From the NCBI GenBank assembly GCA_015698045.1, contig BLAL01000054.1, positions 744,001 to 808,000 of the forward strand: a stretch of 64,000 bases of DNA. Direction: 5' to 3'. The stretch is from Rhizophagus clarus (Eukaryota; Glomeromycota; Glomeromycetes; Glomerales; Glomeraceae). Shown here one piece after another: positions 24,771 to 35,405 of the stretch (the first letter of the stretch is position 1; every line of letters starts with the position of its first letter). The notes under the pieces are model-generated. The model worked only from the letters and a program-made list of their open reading frames with translations, was not told where the DNA came from and ran no database searches. The position numbers were made by a program, and so were the translations under genes.

Positions 24771-27700
24771 TTAAAAATTTGACCAATGACCACCCATAAT
24801 GAAATACCCATCTATCCATACCTTATACTTACTAAATATACTATTCAAACTTTTAATTCTATTATTATCTTTAATTCCCACAGACTTTAATTTTTTCTTC
24901 TAAGAGTCTATACCATGTGATTGTTCTAATTTAACTTGATGAACATTATGATGTTCCCAAATCAAATATTTAAACTGAAGGACTAATGTATCAATAACTT
25001 CTCTCATGATTTTATATATACTTTGTTCAGGAATTTTCAGCTCTTTTAAAAATTCACTAAAACTTTTAGGTATGATTCCTTTGACTAAGCATAATATTCC
25101 AATATTAGAGGAGTTCCAACAATCAAGATTGTTTATGTTAGTGAAGATATCATTGTGATCAATATCAACCTTATCTTATATAAACAGGCTGATCAGATTG
25201 AATAATTGAGCTTTAGAATTATGAACTATCTCTGCTCTGATATTTTGCGTGGCAGAACATAACCATAGATGTTGGTAAGTTTCTAATTCAGTATTACATA
25301 GCGCACATTTCCAACTGCCAATATAAACTGATGGTGAGCGTTTGCATAAATTATCCTGAGTGGGTAATTCTTCAGCACGTAATTTTGTTTTAAAAGAGTT
25401 GAATCAGGAATCAAATGCAGATGTCTCATCAAATTTATCTTTGATGTATCTAAAAGTAAGTGACCAATCGAATGATTCTAAATCAGATGGTGAAGTGAAA
25501 TATCTGTTCCTACTTAACGTTAAAAATTGTTCAATGTATTGTGTCTCTTTAATATCTTTAACCATAAGTATGATATTTCTTTCTATAGGCTTGTGATTCC
25601 AACATATTGTACCGTTATGGGCAAGTAATTTAGGATCAATTACCAAATATTCTTTACTACATGCTTTTTTAGCTAATTTGTCTACAACATTACTATGATC
25701 ATCAGAGTCATAAGCTTTCACTTTTTGTAATGTCACGATTAAATATTTAAATCAGATCAACTTAATAAAAAGTATCCACAAAATACTATATTGTAATTTC
25801 AATCTTTGAACTGTGAGGATGGATAGTGTATTAATCTTAAAAAATTGATTAATTATTATTTGAGAATCAGTACAAATAGTAACCCTTGTATCTTTATCTA
25901 AACATAATAGCGCCATTATTATAGTCATTAACTCAGGCTTAATCACTGAGGGGTTTTCTTGTATTTGGCATTGGAATATAGAATTGGTTTCTATGATTTT
26001 AAATGCACTACCCGTCATTACACTAGTATCTGAGTGATTTTTGAAAGATCTATCTGTGTATATCGTTAAAGATAATTGGCCTTTAACTGTATCTTGTATG
26101 TTTATGAGTTGATTACGCAAAAGTGTGAAGTGAAAAAAATCTAACATACTTCTAACCGATGCTTCTTGTGCATTAGTTGTACTGTATTTAATTCTATTTT
26201 CTATCATAGCTATATATTCAAATACTGAAGAATCCAATATATATGCATCTTGTATGGACTGCGCTTTAACATTGATAGTTTTTTCCTTATCAATGAATAA
26301 AATGCACCTATTATTAGCCGTTTTCCTTTTGCTTCTTGGTTGGATATCCTTTAATTCACAACCTGTATACTTAATTAATACCGGTGCTTGTATCGATAGA
26401 GAAATGGAATCATCATTAATGTTATGTATCCAATGTTCTACCATAAGAGTTTGATCATTAGATAATATACGACCAAAATGAGAAGAGTCCAGCTTGTCAC
26501 TGTAAAAAGCTACCCATTGCTTTTTCCTCAAGGTTTTTATTACCTTGTAAGTGATATTGTCTATTAATAGTAAATTCAGATTTAACTTTTCTTAATAATG
26601 CAATATTTATTATACAATGTTGTTCTATCCTTTTATACCAATTTGGTTTATGACCCTTAATACTAATACCTAATCGAATTTGCAAATCTGAATATGTAAG
26701 AAGACGTAATCTATCAGCGGCCATTATTTGACTTAGAAAATAAATATTGTGACGTTGTAAATGATAATTTAATCTGTCTTTAAATAACAAATCTGAATTT
26801 AATATTTGTGTAATAGGTAACTGACTTCCTATTATTTTACGTTCAATATTGGATTAGCATATAAGATTATTATCATACATAATAGCTAAAGTACTGGCGA
26901 TCAAATTAAATTTAATCTTTAAATCTTTTAAATGAATTGACCATCCTGTCAAAACGTTATTAACAAATAATGTTTCTTGTTGTAAACGTATGATACTTAA
27001 TTGAGATAGCATATCAAGTAACCCTTTATTCTGAAGTTGATTATGTAATCTAGTAACTTGACGCTGAAGTTGTATGGTTAATATATTCTTGATTACATAA
27101 CCTAAACTTGAGTGAATCATACAGTTTAGTATCGTCATCACTAAATTAGTCTTTTTCTTGAATAATGTATGCACAAGAATATTTAGAGCTGCCACTTGTT
27201 TGTCATTCAAAATAGTATGTTGTGATTTATATTCAATGCTTGAAATAATAACTGCGTTATAGATATATCTTATCATCTTATCTGTAAGCTGCTTATTTCT
27301 GATGATTTTATTATATCCTGCAATGATATTTTTATATTGATTAAATACGTATACTTTAGATAAATTCAGATTCATCCAAGCACCTAAGATTCTGACTAAC
27401 TCAGTTAGACGTATCAATTGGATTTCTTGAACATGAAATCCAAAATTCAATTTAATAGACTTATCTTTAAGAGCATTCGTGTCATTAGTCATTAACGTGA
27501 ATTTATCTGGATTAATCTGAATATTGTTCAACCTATTGAACTCGTCTGTTATTTGTAATATACTTTCTAATTTATATGATGTATCTGTAATCCAAGATAC
27601 ATCGTCCATATAAGCTTGAGAGAAAATCATAACATTTTTTTTATCCAGATCTGTAAATTGAATGTTTTTAACAATTGATTGAGTTACAGTATAGCCCAAT

Positions 27701-30028
27701 TGCAATTTGTTTATTTCACACAAAAGTGGATTGTAATAGATAGTCCAGAGAAGAGGTGAAATCAGTTTACCCTAATCTATTCCTATAAGCGCTTTATAAA
27801 ATTGAGTTATTTCTGTTGTTATGATGACTGTCTTTCTACTGTTAGAAAATAAATTAACAAGCAATTGAACAATTCTTTTAGGGATTTTAATCCTATTAAG
27901 AATTAACTCCAGCATCTTGATATTAACTTTATCATACGCCTTTGAGAGGTTCTAAAATAATATCCATAAAGATTTTCACTTAACTTTAGCGTCTTCCATA
28001 ATCAAATTCATGATTCTAATAGGAACTTCAGTAAAACCACCAGGTAGTGCTGCATGATTTCCTCCTTTCAAGATATTATTATTAGCGATAATCTGAGAGA
28101 GTTTCTGGGTAACAATTTTAACTACCGCCTTTCTCATAGTTTCTAAAAGTGTGATGGGACTAGTTTTGATAAGTTGATGTTCCCACTCCATAGTCTTGGG
28201 AATGGGATAGAGTAATGCGTCTCACCATTCAGTAGGAATATCACCTGTTGTTAAGCATAAATTGACTAGTCGTAATGTGAATTTAAACATGTTTGGTCCC
28301 ATATATTGCAATAATTCATTAGAGATTTTGGAAAGGCCTGACGCTTTTTCTTTAGAAAGATCCATAATAACTTTACGCCATTCTTCTATAGTGATCTCTT
28401 GCATTAAATTAGCGTACCATCTTGGATCAATCCAATCTATAGGTTGATATTGTTATTGCCAACGGGATTGCATTTGAACCTTATCAAATTTCTTACCAGC
28501 GGCATTCTGAAAGTGGTTGGTTACTTTTTTATCGATTACATCTGGATCTAAGCATAATTCCATTTGACTATTATTATTAATTAAAATCTTATCTAAAGTG
28601 ATACATTTTCTTTGACAGTTTAGTACTGAATTTATAACTCTTTGCTTGTGAACAGCTAATTCTTGGCATCGTTTGTCAACAAAGAATTTAATTCTTTCTG
28701 TCTTATAATCTTTGTCTTCTTTCTTAAATCTAATAGTAACAATATTAAATAGATCTTTATCGAATTGCTTAAACTCTGAAATAGAAAGAGCTAGGATATT
28801 AGGTTTATCAATGTTGAGTCTATATGATAAATCTGTAATAATTACCAATTTACTATTAATGTAATCATATCGTTTAAAATCATTAGCATATGCTGGAAGT
28901 TTTTTCTGTGTCAATTGTAACAAAATTTTTGATAATTGATACGTCATCTTTTTAAAATATACTATAGTCTCAGGAAGCTGTTCTAAAAATGGATTATCTT
29001 TCTTATATGGTAATTTGGCTGATGCTTGTTTAAAAATACTCTTAATTTCATTCTAAAGTCGATTTAAAGATCTACTATCAGGTGAATACGTAGACTTTTC
29101 TGATAGACATAATTCTTCTATTAATTCAGTGAAAGTTTTCCATTCATCCTGTATAATCACTTTGTAATTAATAATTTTACGTGTATTATGTCTTTTAGCT
29201 ATGACGATTGCTTTAATTCTAAATATATCATCATAACTAAAATATGCTGTCACGACTGAATAATCAGTAGAAACTATATGAGGTTTATTAGTTGAAGCAT
29301 AGATTAACATAGATTAAGTTAGAAATTATTTCATAATTCATCCAAATAAAATCTATACAAGATTTAGAATCTTAACAATGTCATATTGGTAAAGGGTTCT
29401 TATGGAACAAACTGTTTGTATCTTTAAAACCATATTGCTTAAGTGTCGTGAAAATTGAATTCTTCCAAAAATGTTTATTACTTTTAATTTCTTGTTGATA
29501 CTCATCGTAGCTTGCATTGAAATCTCCCATAATGATAATTTTAGCTTTATGTTTAATTTCTTCTTTTATGAGATCTTTAACGTGAGCGTATAGTTCTGTA
29601 ATTTTTTTCTTCATCATATTATTGATATAATTATAGATAACGATAATTGTGAATCTAATTTTTCCTTTAAAAAATAATGTAAGTGCTAACATACGGCCTT
29701 TAAATATATGCTGTATAGCTACGTACTTAGCATAACTGTTATCCATAATAATACCGACACCTTGTGAGTAATGATGGATATCTGAAGAAGATCACCATGC
29801 TTTATAGTCCTTATAATTTTTATATAAATATTGTCCTGTATTATTTGTAAGTTTAGTTTCAGTAACGCCTAAAATCTTGATGTCATTAATAGTCATAAAA
29901 TTAATTAAATGTTCTTGCTTAATAGTAGTATTTAACCCTGATGTATTTAAAGTGGAAATCTTAAAAGTGTTTTTAATGTCTATAATACTATCTACAGATG
30001 GTGAAATTATAGTTTGTTGTGACATCAT
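24771..30028 (-). pseudogene. LINE ORF2: endonuclease, reverse transcriptase, RNase H, zinc tail (decayed)
   Basis: The frame pieces follow LINE ORF2 order. The start (MSQQTI...FKISTLNTSG) is at 29792-30028. Endonuclease/exonuclease/phosphatase residues follow, with IIIMGDFNASYDEY at 29381-29746. RT segments run from 28947 to 26854, with ITIEEWRKVIMDLSKEKASG and the catalytic YMDDVSW motif. RNase H lies at 25752-26531 with IYTDRSF, KPELMTII and ICTDSQ, and its end (VKAYDSDDHSN) is near 25720. A CALCNTELETYQHLWLC zinc-binding tail sits near 25260. Many stops and shifts make it inactive. ORF1 does not precede it, and it lies upstream of ORF1 copy C on the same strand, so the two are separate insertions. 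Confidence 0.85.
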
Positions 30029-30118
30029 TGTTGATTATTAGGTGATGGGAGATTTACGCCTTGTTGTGACAGGTAAGCATTGAATGGAGAAAATGAGCCT
30101 ATTAATTGACCAAGTTGA

Positions 30119-30174
30119 CACAATGTGAAAGTGGGGTTTAAGGACCGAAGGTCCGGCCCCCACTGAAACATTGT
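30119..30174. repeat. Long imperfect palindrome at the LINE/Polinton junction
   Basis: CACAATGT...GTGGGG...GGACC is followed by GAA and then GGTCC...CCCCCAC...CATTGTG, which gives a hairpin of roughly 20 paired positions centred near 30147. It lies between the start of the LINE ORF2 and the first recognisable Polinton terminal repeats. It could be part of the LINE 5' UTR, a terminator hairpin or the extreme Polinton end. Confidence 0.6.
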
Positions 30175-30390
30175 GTGGGTCACAGAACGTTAAAAACAAT
30201 ATCGATTTTTCTTATTATATTAGAAGAGCTTCTATCAGCTCTAGAATCTTAATTTTGATATTATATTTCTTAATTCTGTGTGGCTTCTCCAACCTCAGAA
30301 AGCATATCGATTTTTATTAATATATTGGAAAAGCTTCTAACGGCTTTAGAATCTTAATTTCTATATCATTTTTTCGGTTATATTTATTAA

Positions 30391-30790
30391 GTCTAACAAA
30401 ATAATGTATATCAGGAATTGATTCTGCGCGATTTTCCTCATTAAATTGCATATTAATTACTTAAGTCTAACCAAAATAAGTCTAACGGTCCTTATTACCC
30501 CATAAATAAGTCTAACGAAAAATTAAGTCTAACCAAAATAAGTCTAACGGTCCTTATTACCCCATAAATAAGTCTAACGAAAAATTAAGTCTAACCAAAA
30601 TAAGTCTAACGGTCCTTATTACCCCATAAATAAGTCTAACGAAAAATTAAGTCTAACAAAATAATGTATATCAGGAATTGATTCTGCGCGATTTTCCTCA
30701 TTAAATTGCATATTAATTACTTAAGTCTAACCAAAATAAGTCTAACGGTCCTTATTACCCCATAAATAAGTCTAACGAAAAAATTAAGTC
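30391..30790. repeat. 62-bp tandem repeats and 260-bp higher-order duplication in the terminal repeat
   Basis: A 62-bp unit beginning AAGTCTAACCAAAATAAG starts at 30463, 30525 and 30587 and again near 30723. Together with its left flank (from 30391) it is duplicated 260 bp downstream (from 30651). The copies are almost identical, in contrast to the decayed sequence elsewhere, so this part of the terminal repeat expanded recently. AAGTCTAAC words could serve as integrase binding sites; that is inference. Confidence 0.85.
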
Positions 30791-31511
30791 TAACCAAATA
30801 AGTCTAACAGTTTTTGTCCTAACTTTTCTTTAATCAAGAATTGCTTCTGCAAGGGTTTGCGCATTAATTAGCATATCGAAAAATCATGTGACCTTTTAAA
30901 TCTAACGAATTTTACCATAGACAAGAATGGCTTCTATACAAGCTAGCTCATTAAATTGCATAATCTTTAAATAAATCTAACGAGGTTTTTGTCCCAACTT
31001 TTTCTAAGTCAAGAATGTGTTCAGAGTAGGCCAGATTACTATATAGCATAACTAATATTTAAGAAAAGTCTATATCAGGAACTACTTCTAAGTGAGCTAG
31101 CTCTTTGAAAAAGTATATTAATCTTTAAGTCTACCGAAAAAATTTAAGTTAATTAAGTTTCCCATTAATAAATCTAACGAAAATTGTAAATAAAGGATTG
31201 GTTTTGGGCAGGCTAGCTCTATAACTAGCATGTTTTATATAAAAGTCTAATGAAAATATCTCCTGTAAAAATCCAGAAAAATCCGCAGAATTGTCCCAAC
31301 TTTTTCTTAGTCAAGAACAGGTTCTGCGCAGAATAGCCTAATAAATAGCATATAAATTTAACGAAAAAATTTAAGTCTAACTATTCAATCCTGCCAGGGA
31401 ATTTTATAAATCTAACAAGAAATATATATCAGGAATTGGCTTCGTGCTGGCTAACTTCTTATCTAATACATTATTCATTTAAGTCTAACGATTCAACCCT
31501 ACTGGGGAAAT

Positions 31512-31940
31512 TTATTCTGGCCGGCAACTATCACAATATTCTCCCTCATCCATTTTTATTGGAAGGAGGCATACCCTGCAGAGAGTAATATTAAGAATTG
31601 CAAGCCTGTCTCTATGGGCGACCATTAATTGCTCAAAAGTTTCTTTTTGCATGTTTGATTGAAGACTTTTTTGTATTTCTTGTATCACTAATCGAAGTCT
31701 TTCTCCTATTTCTGATCGAAGACCTTCTGATCGAAGTCTTTCATAGTATTGGGTAACATAATAGCCTCTAACATAATCTGGGCATCGGCCACAAGCAGAA
31801 GCTGTAGACTTTCCACAATCAGAGCATGGTACCTGTTTTTTAGCTTTCCAATGAAATCGGCAACCTTCTGGGCGAATGCAAGGGTTATTACAAGCCTTTC
31901 CGGTATTGCAGAGAAATGGGCAAGAATATTCGCCGATCAT
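31512..31940 (-). CDS. Cys-rich zinc-binding-like protein encoded in the left terminal repeat
   Basis: A 142-residue protein pointing outwards. The N-terminal half has closely spaced Cys/His: CPFLC, C-x3-C, C-x4-C-x-FH and CSDCG...CGRC. A repetitive charged helix (RLRSEGLRSEIGERLRLV) follows, and the C-terminus carries a second Cys cluster (CRVC...YCDSCRPE). This suggests two zinc-binding modules joined by a helix; no family name is recognised. It lies wholly in the terminal repeat, so the element has a second copy at 63194-63622, where a stop codon replaces an Arg. A role in end recognition or regulation is conceivable but unproven. The start is the ATG at 31940, shared by both copies. Confidence 0.7.
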   Translation of the reverse strand: MIGEYSCPFLCNTGKACNNPCIRPEGCRFHWKAKKQVPCSDCGKSTASACGRCPDYVRGYYVTQYYERLRSEGLRSEIGERLRLVIQEIQKSLQSNMQKETFEQLMVAHRDRLAILNITLCRVCLLPIKMDEGEYCDSCRPE

Positions 31941-32147
31941 CCTTTTTTTTATTACTAGAATCGAAAAGATTAATTAATAATTAGTTAATGCTTCAGTTTT
32001 GCAATAGCTAGAACCGCTTTGGAAAGCTTGTAAATACTTATCTTCGGTAGGATTTCTATAATCGAAAAGTGATATGTATATAGGAAATAATTAATTAATG
32101 AAAAAATTATATAAGCAAGTAATAGTACGACGGTTAGAGCTAACACC

Positions 32148-33218
32148 ATGGTCAGAAAAGCAAGAAGTGATAAGAAAGGTACAACCTGTAAACGTTGTGG
32201 ACGAGAATGCTCAACTCCTCAAAAACTTCATGAGCATCTTAAGCGAAAAAATCCATGCAAACCATTACAAAAGCAGAAGGAAGTAGCTTCTATTCAAACT
32301 CCAATTCAGGTGCCTATTCAAGAAGCTAACCAACAGGCTTCCGAAATCAAAGCACAAGTAGAAAGCTCTAGTGTAAATATGAGCAACAAGAAGAAGCCAC
32401 ATGTGGTAATCCCAACTTCAGTTCCTGAACTAGAACCCGAAAAGGAAGCTCCAGTACTTGGTGTCGACTACATCACAGAAGAGGAGGCAAAGAATTGGAT
32501 CAGTCCAAATGCACGAAAGCCCAGAGAGCGAATTAAGACATGGGGAGCGAGATTGCAAAAACGTTGGAATGAATTAGATCTAGGTGTTGAGCCATGTGAG
32601 GCAAATGATCTAGATGGTTGTAAGACTCTTTTCCATAATCTTGAACTAAATGATCCAGAGGCAGTTCGTCTACCAACATTAAAAGAGTTAGAGAAATATG
32701 AAAAGATATCAGAGCCTAAAGCTGGCCCTGAACCTAGAACACAAGCTCATAGGAATGATAAATCTAAGAATTTGATTAATAAAAAATTTGAGCACTTAGG
32801 AGAAATTACTGATGAACAAGAAAGAGACCTAGAATTTAGGGAGCAAGAAGAATTAGGCACGGCACTCAAAAGAAGAGCTATAGCCGTACATCGTGCAAAA
32901 GTTCCTAGATCTCATCCAGATAATGGAAGTGATATATGAAAAATGTTAGAAAGCCAAAGAAAACAATTTAAGGAATTACTTGAAAAAGAATTTGACAAGC
33001 GTGGGCAATTCAAGTTCGCTCTATGTTCTCTTACCAAATTTCTTATAGATGATAAACCTGGAAATGAAAAACAAGGAAAAAAGAATTCACGAACTGACTG
33101 GCTTAGAAATAAGCAAATTATAGTCTACAATAGAGCTGAAATAGATGACTACTTAAGCGATGCCTTCGAACAAATCCTATACCAAGTGGAGGAGAGAGGA
33201 GGTAAGTCTAATGCTTGA
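32148..33218 (+). pseudogene. C2H2-finger protein resembling the N-terminus of a Polinton polymerase, one in-frame stop
   Basis: The gene starts four bases inside the terminal-repeat edge. Residues 14-36 form a Cys/His finger (CKRCGREC...HEHLKRKNPC). A Pro/Glu-rich linker and a conserved-looking helical region follow (WISPNARKPRERIKTWGARL). A TGA at 32937-32939 interrupts the frame, which then continues uninterrupted (MLESQRKQFKELL...VEERGGK) to 33218. From memory of Glomeromycotina proteins, this is the N-terminal third of long Polinton polymerase proteins, whose polymerase part is missing here. The frame ends just after GGAGGTAAGT, a possible splice donor, and runs into the opposing integrase. 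The stop is probably a CGA-to-TGA change. It may alternatively be two short genes. Confidence 0.6.
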
Positions 33219-34275
33219 GAATATATTTGGGCGGTAAGACTGAATCTGGCAGGACGATTTGTAGTTCTTCTCTTACAAATGAGCGTCTAGGACCATTGTA
33301 AAGCTTATATAGAATAGGTTGATTTTCTTTTATTAAATAAGAATCAATTGTAAAAACTTCAGAAGACCAATTGCAATCAGTTGCTCTTCTTCTACCACCT
33401 TCTAATTCGCCGGGTTCCAATAAATGCCGAACTTCAGTATAGCTAGGTAAAAGTGGTTCATTATAACCAACTGGTCTCCTATGTTTGACAGAAGGTCTAG
33501 CTATTATTTTTTTACCTTTTAATGCCTTTTTTACAGCCTCGTTAGGAGACATACCTATTAACTTAGTGGGTGTATTATTATAATTATCATCATTTATACG
33601 AAGTCCCTTAACCCATGCTCTGGATCTATCAGTCAAAGGCAAATGAAAATCTACAGCATCTTGCCGAAAATAAGCATGTTTTTCAAATTCTTGATGGTCA
33701 CGTTCAGCAATAGCTACACTACGTTTAGAATTAGCATACTGAATTTTTACACCATGTCTAAGTAATAATTCCCTACACTCGCCCATAAATTCAGTACCTC
33801 TATCAATAATTAAAACATTTGGCCAAATAAGAGGGCAGTTTGGGTCATCATAAATTTTCTGAAATGCTTTAGCCACTTGTGCAGATGATTTATTGGTTAA
33901 AGCAAAACTATGGCGAAATCTAGTAGCCACATCTTTTATTACAAGTCTATGCTTATAAATTCGATTGCCTATTTTACAATGAGAAAGTGGTGTAGTATCA
34001 GATTGATGCACATCATTTAGATCTTGTATATCATTAAAAGAAGCATACTGATTAAATTTAGGACGGGGTTTGTGAATCTGATGTAAAGCCTGCTTGTTTA
34101 ACCATTTTTTTATTACGGCTAAAGTGAACTCATATCCCACCTTCTTACAAGCATCCTGCATTTTTTCAGCAGTCCGATAATATCCCTCAGGTCTGTAATA
34201 AAGTTTCTGTAAAGTAAGATCGCGATCTAAATCTCGAGCTTTCTGAGGATTGATATAAATAATTGGTTCTCCCAT
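33208..34275 (-). CDS. Polinton DDE (rve-type) integrase
   Basis: Intact, 355 residues. The catalytic core carries the D,D,E signature: D93 in HQSDTTPL, D158 in VLIIDRGTEF and E191 in AIAERDHQEF. A helical N-terminal region (YYRTAEKMQDACKK) precedes it in place of a clear H2C2 finger, and a C-terminal barrel-like segment follows (VFTIDSYLIKENQPILYKL). Integrases of this type insert Polintons through terminal strand transfer in the nucleus. It converges tail to tail with the C2H2 gene, overlapping it by 11 bases. Its first 24 residues recur as a fragment at 40370-40474. The frame is unbroken, unlike the polymerase at the other end. Confidence 0.9.
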   Translation of the reverse strand: MGEPIIYINPQKARDLDRDLTLQKLYYRPEGYYRTAEKMQDACKKVGYEFTLAVIKKWLNKQALHQIHKPRPKFNQYASFNDIQDLNDVHQSDTTPLSHCKIGNRIYKHRLVIKDVATRFRHSFALTNKSSAQVAKAFQKIYDDPNCPLIWPNVLIIDRGTEFMGECRELLLRHGVKIQYANSKRSVAIAERDHQEFEKHAYFRQDAVDFHLPLTDRSRAWVKGLRINDDNYNNTPTKLIGMSPNEAVKKALKGKKIIARPSVKHRRPVGYNEPLLPSYTEVRHLLEPGELEGGRRRATDCNWSSEVFTIDSYLIKENQPILYKLYNGPRRSFVREELQIVLPDSVLPPKYILKH

Positions 34276-34325
34276 TCCAATTTTTTATAATTACGAAAAA
34301 AAGCTAGCATCTATAAAGTCAGATT

Positions 34326-34517
34326 CTATTCATTAGCTGAAGCACTTTTTTCCTTGCGCTTCTGCCTAGCCTCTATCTCCTTTTGTAAGTTCAGTGGAGT
34401 GTCAAACCTTAGGCGGATTGCAAGGGGATCATCTTCTGGCCTAATGAGATCAAATACAATAAATTCACCATTGCGGTCAAAAAAATATATTTCTTGATAA
34501 TTAATCCTACTTTTCAA
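34326..34517 (-). pseudogene. Inverted fragment of a packaging-ATPase C-terminus
   Basis: The 63-residue frame contains EFIVFDLIRPEDDPLAIRLR, which matches HFVVIDIRRPSDDPLSIRFR at the end of the intact ATPase encoded on the opposite strand at 34524-35315. It lacks Walker motifs and starts without a clear gene context, so it is a relic of a second ATPase copy lying head to head with the intact gene. Its last codons and the following bases (GCTAATGAATAGAATCTGAC) recur at 40463-40482. Confidence 0.65.
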
Positions 34518-34523
34518 AATACT

Positions 34524-35315
34524 ATGGAATATTATGAACTATGCAAATTAGATGAAACTATACCTTCGAAAAAACAGAATCCATTCGCTCCTAAACAACC
34601 ATTTAGACTAGAAGTTGCGGGTACCTCTGAGTCTGGAAAGACGAGAATGGTAGTATTTCTGATTCTAGGAAGCAAATATCCGAAAATATATCCGTGGATG
34701 TCTGGTGAAAAACGTGGTCATAAAATACCAAAAGGTGGGAGCAAAAATTTTGGTGAAAGGTACATTCCGTGTGATGATCTAATTGTTGTTACGCAACACC
34801 AAGATGAAGAGTTATGGGAAGCAGTACAATGTTTTTATGAATTTATAGCCAAGGATAAGCAAGCTCCATGGTATGAAAATGTGAGATTCAAACTGATAGC
34901 GCCTGAAGAACTACCTGATATTTCATCTTTCAAAAGAACTGGCCGATCTACTCTTATAGTCTTTGATGATCTTGCCGGTGAACCTCTGGCAACTCAACTA
35001 AAAATCGTTCCTTTCTTTAGGTCAGGCAGGCATGAAGGAATTAGCTCAATTTATATCGCCCAGCGTTTTTATGAAATCCATCAGAATATACGTGGAAATT
35101 TTACATATATTTCATTGCATCGTGGATGTGGAACACTAGATAGCATAAAACGAATTCTTAAAGATATGTATGATGATTATGAGCCTTTAGCAAAAAAAGT
35201 TTATGATGTGATAAAAAAACATTTCGTGGTTATTGATATCCGAAGACCATCTGATGACCCCTTATCAATTAGATTTAGATGGGACAAACCTTTAAAGGAT
35301 TGGCAAAATAGTTGA
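34524..35315 (+). CDS. A32/FtsK-HerA-type genome-packaging ATPase
   Basis: Intact, 263 residues from the ATG at 34524. Walker A is AGTSESGKT (about residues 33-41), Walker B is LIVFDD (about 148-153), and ISSIYIAQRF is the sensor-like strand with Gln. This fits the small ATPases of Polintons and related viruses, which are thought to pump the genome into capsids. Its presence argues that the element's lineage made particles. It lies head to head with an inverted fragment of its own C-terminus (34326-34517) and ends 91 bases before the opposing coiled-coil gene. The reading frame stays open for 43 codons after the TGA, which may be chance. Confidence 0.85.
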   Translation: MEYYELCKLDETIPSKKQNPFAPKQPFRLEVAGTSESGKTRMVVFLILGSKYPKIYPWMSGEKRGHKIPKGGSKNFGERYIPCDDLIVVTQHQDEELWEAVQCFYEFIAKDKQAPWYENVRFKLIAPEELPDISSFKRTGRSTLIVFDDLAGEPLATQLKIVPFFRSGRHEGISSIYIAQRFYEIHQNIRGNFTYISLHRGCGTLDSIKRILKDMYDDYEPLAKKVYDVIKKHFVVIDIRRPSDDPLSIRFRWDKPLKDWQNS

Positions 35316-35405
35316 ATTCGGGATGGTTCATACTTTGTGGCCTCATCCATATCCAAAAGACGAAGTTTCATAGGAGGCAGTCCTGTCTTTTGGTTCTTCT
35401 GCGTA

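Larger units (their letters stand above)
30183..32144. repeat. Left terminal inverted repeat of the Polinton
   Basis: Inverted counterpart of 63001-64000 and beyond. The inner edge is the shared CGGTTARAGCTAAC word (32131-32144 and 63001-63014). The outer part is packed with AAGTCTAAC(G/C) words spaced irregularly, plus two copies of an approximately 100-bp unit (30204-30280 and 30307-30380). The inner part contains the Cys-rich gene at 31512-31940. The right copy has several indels relative to the left. Confidence 0.85.
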
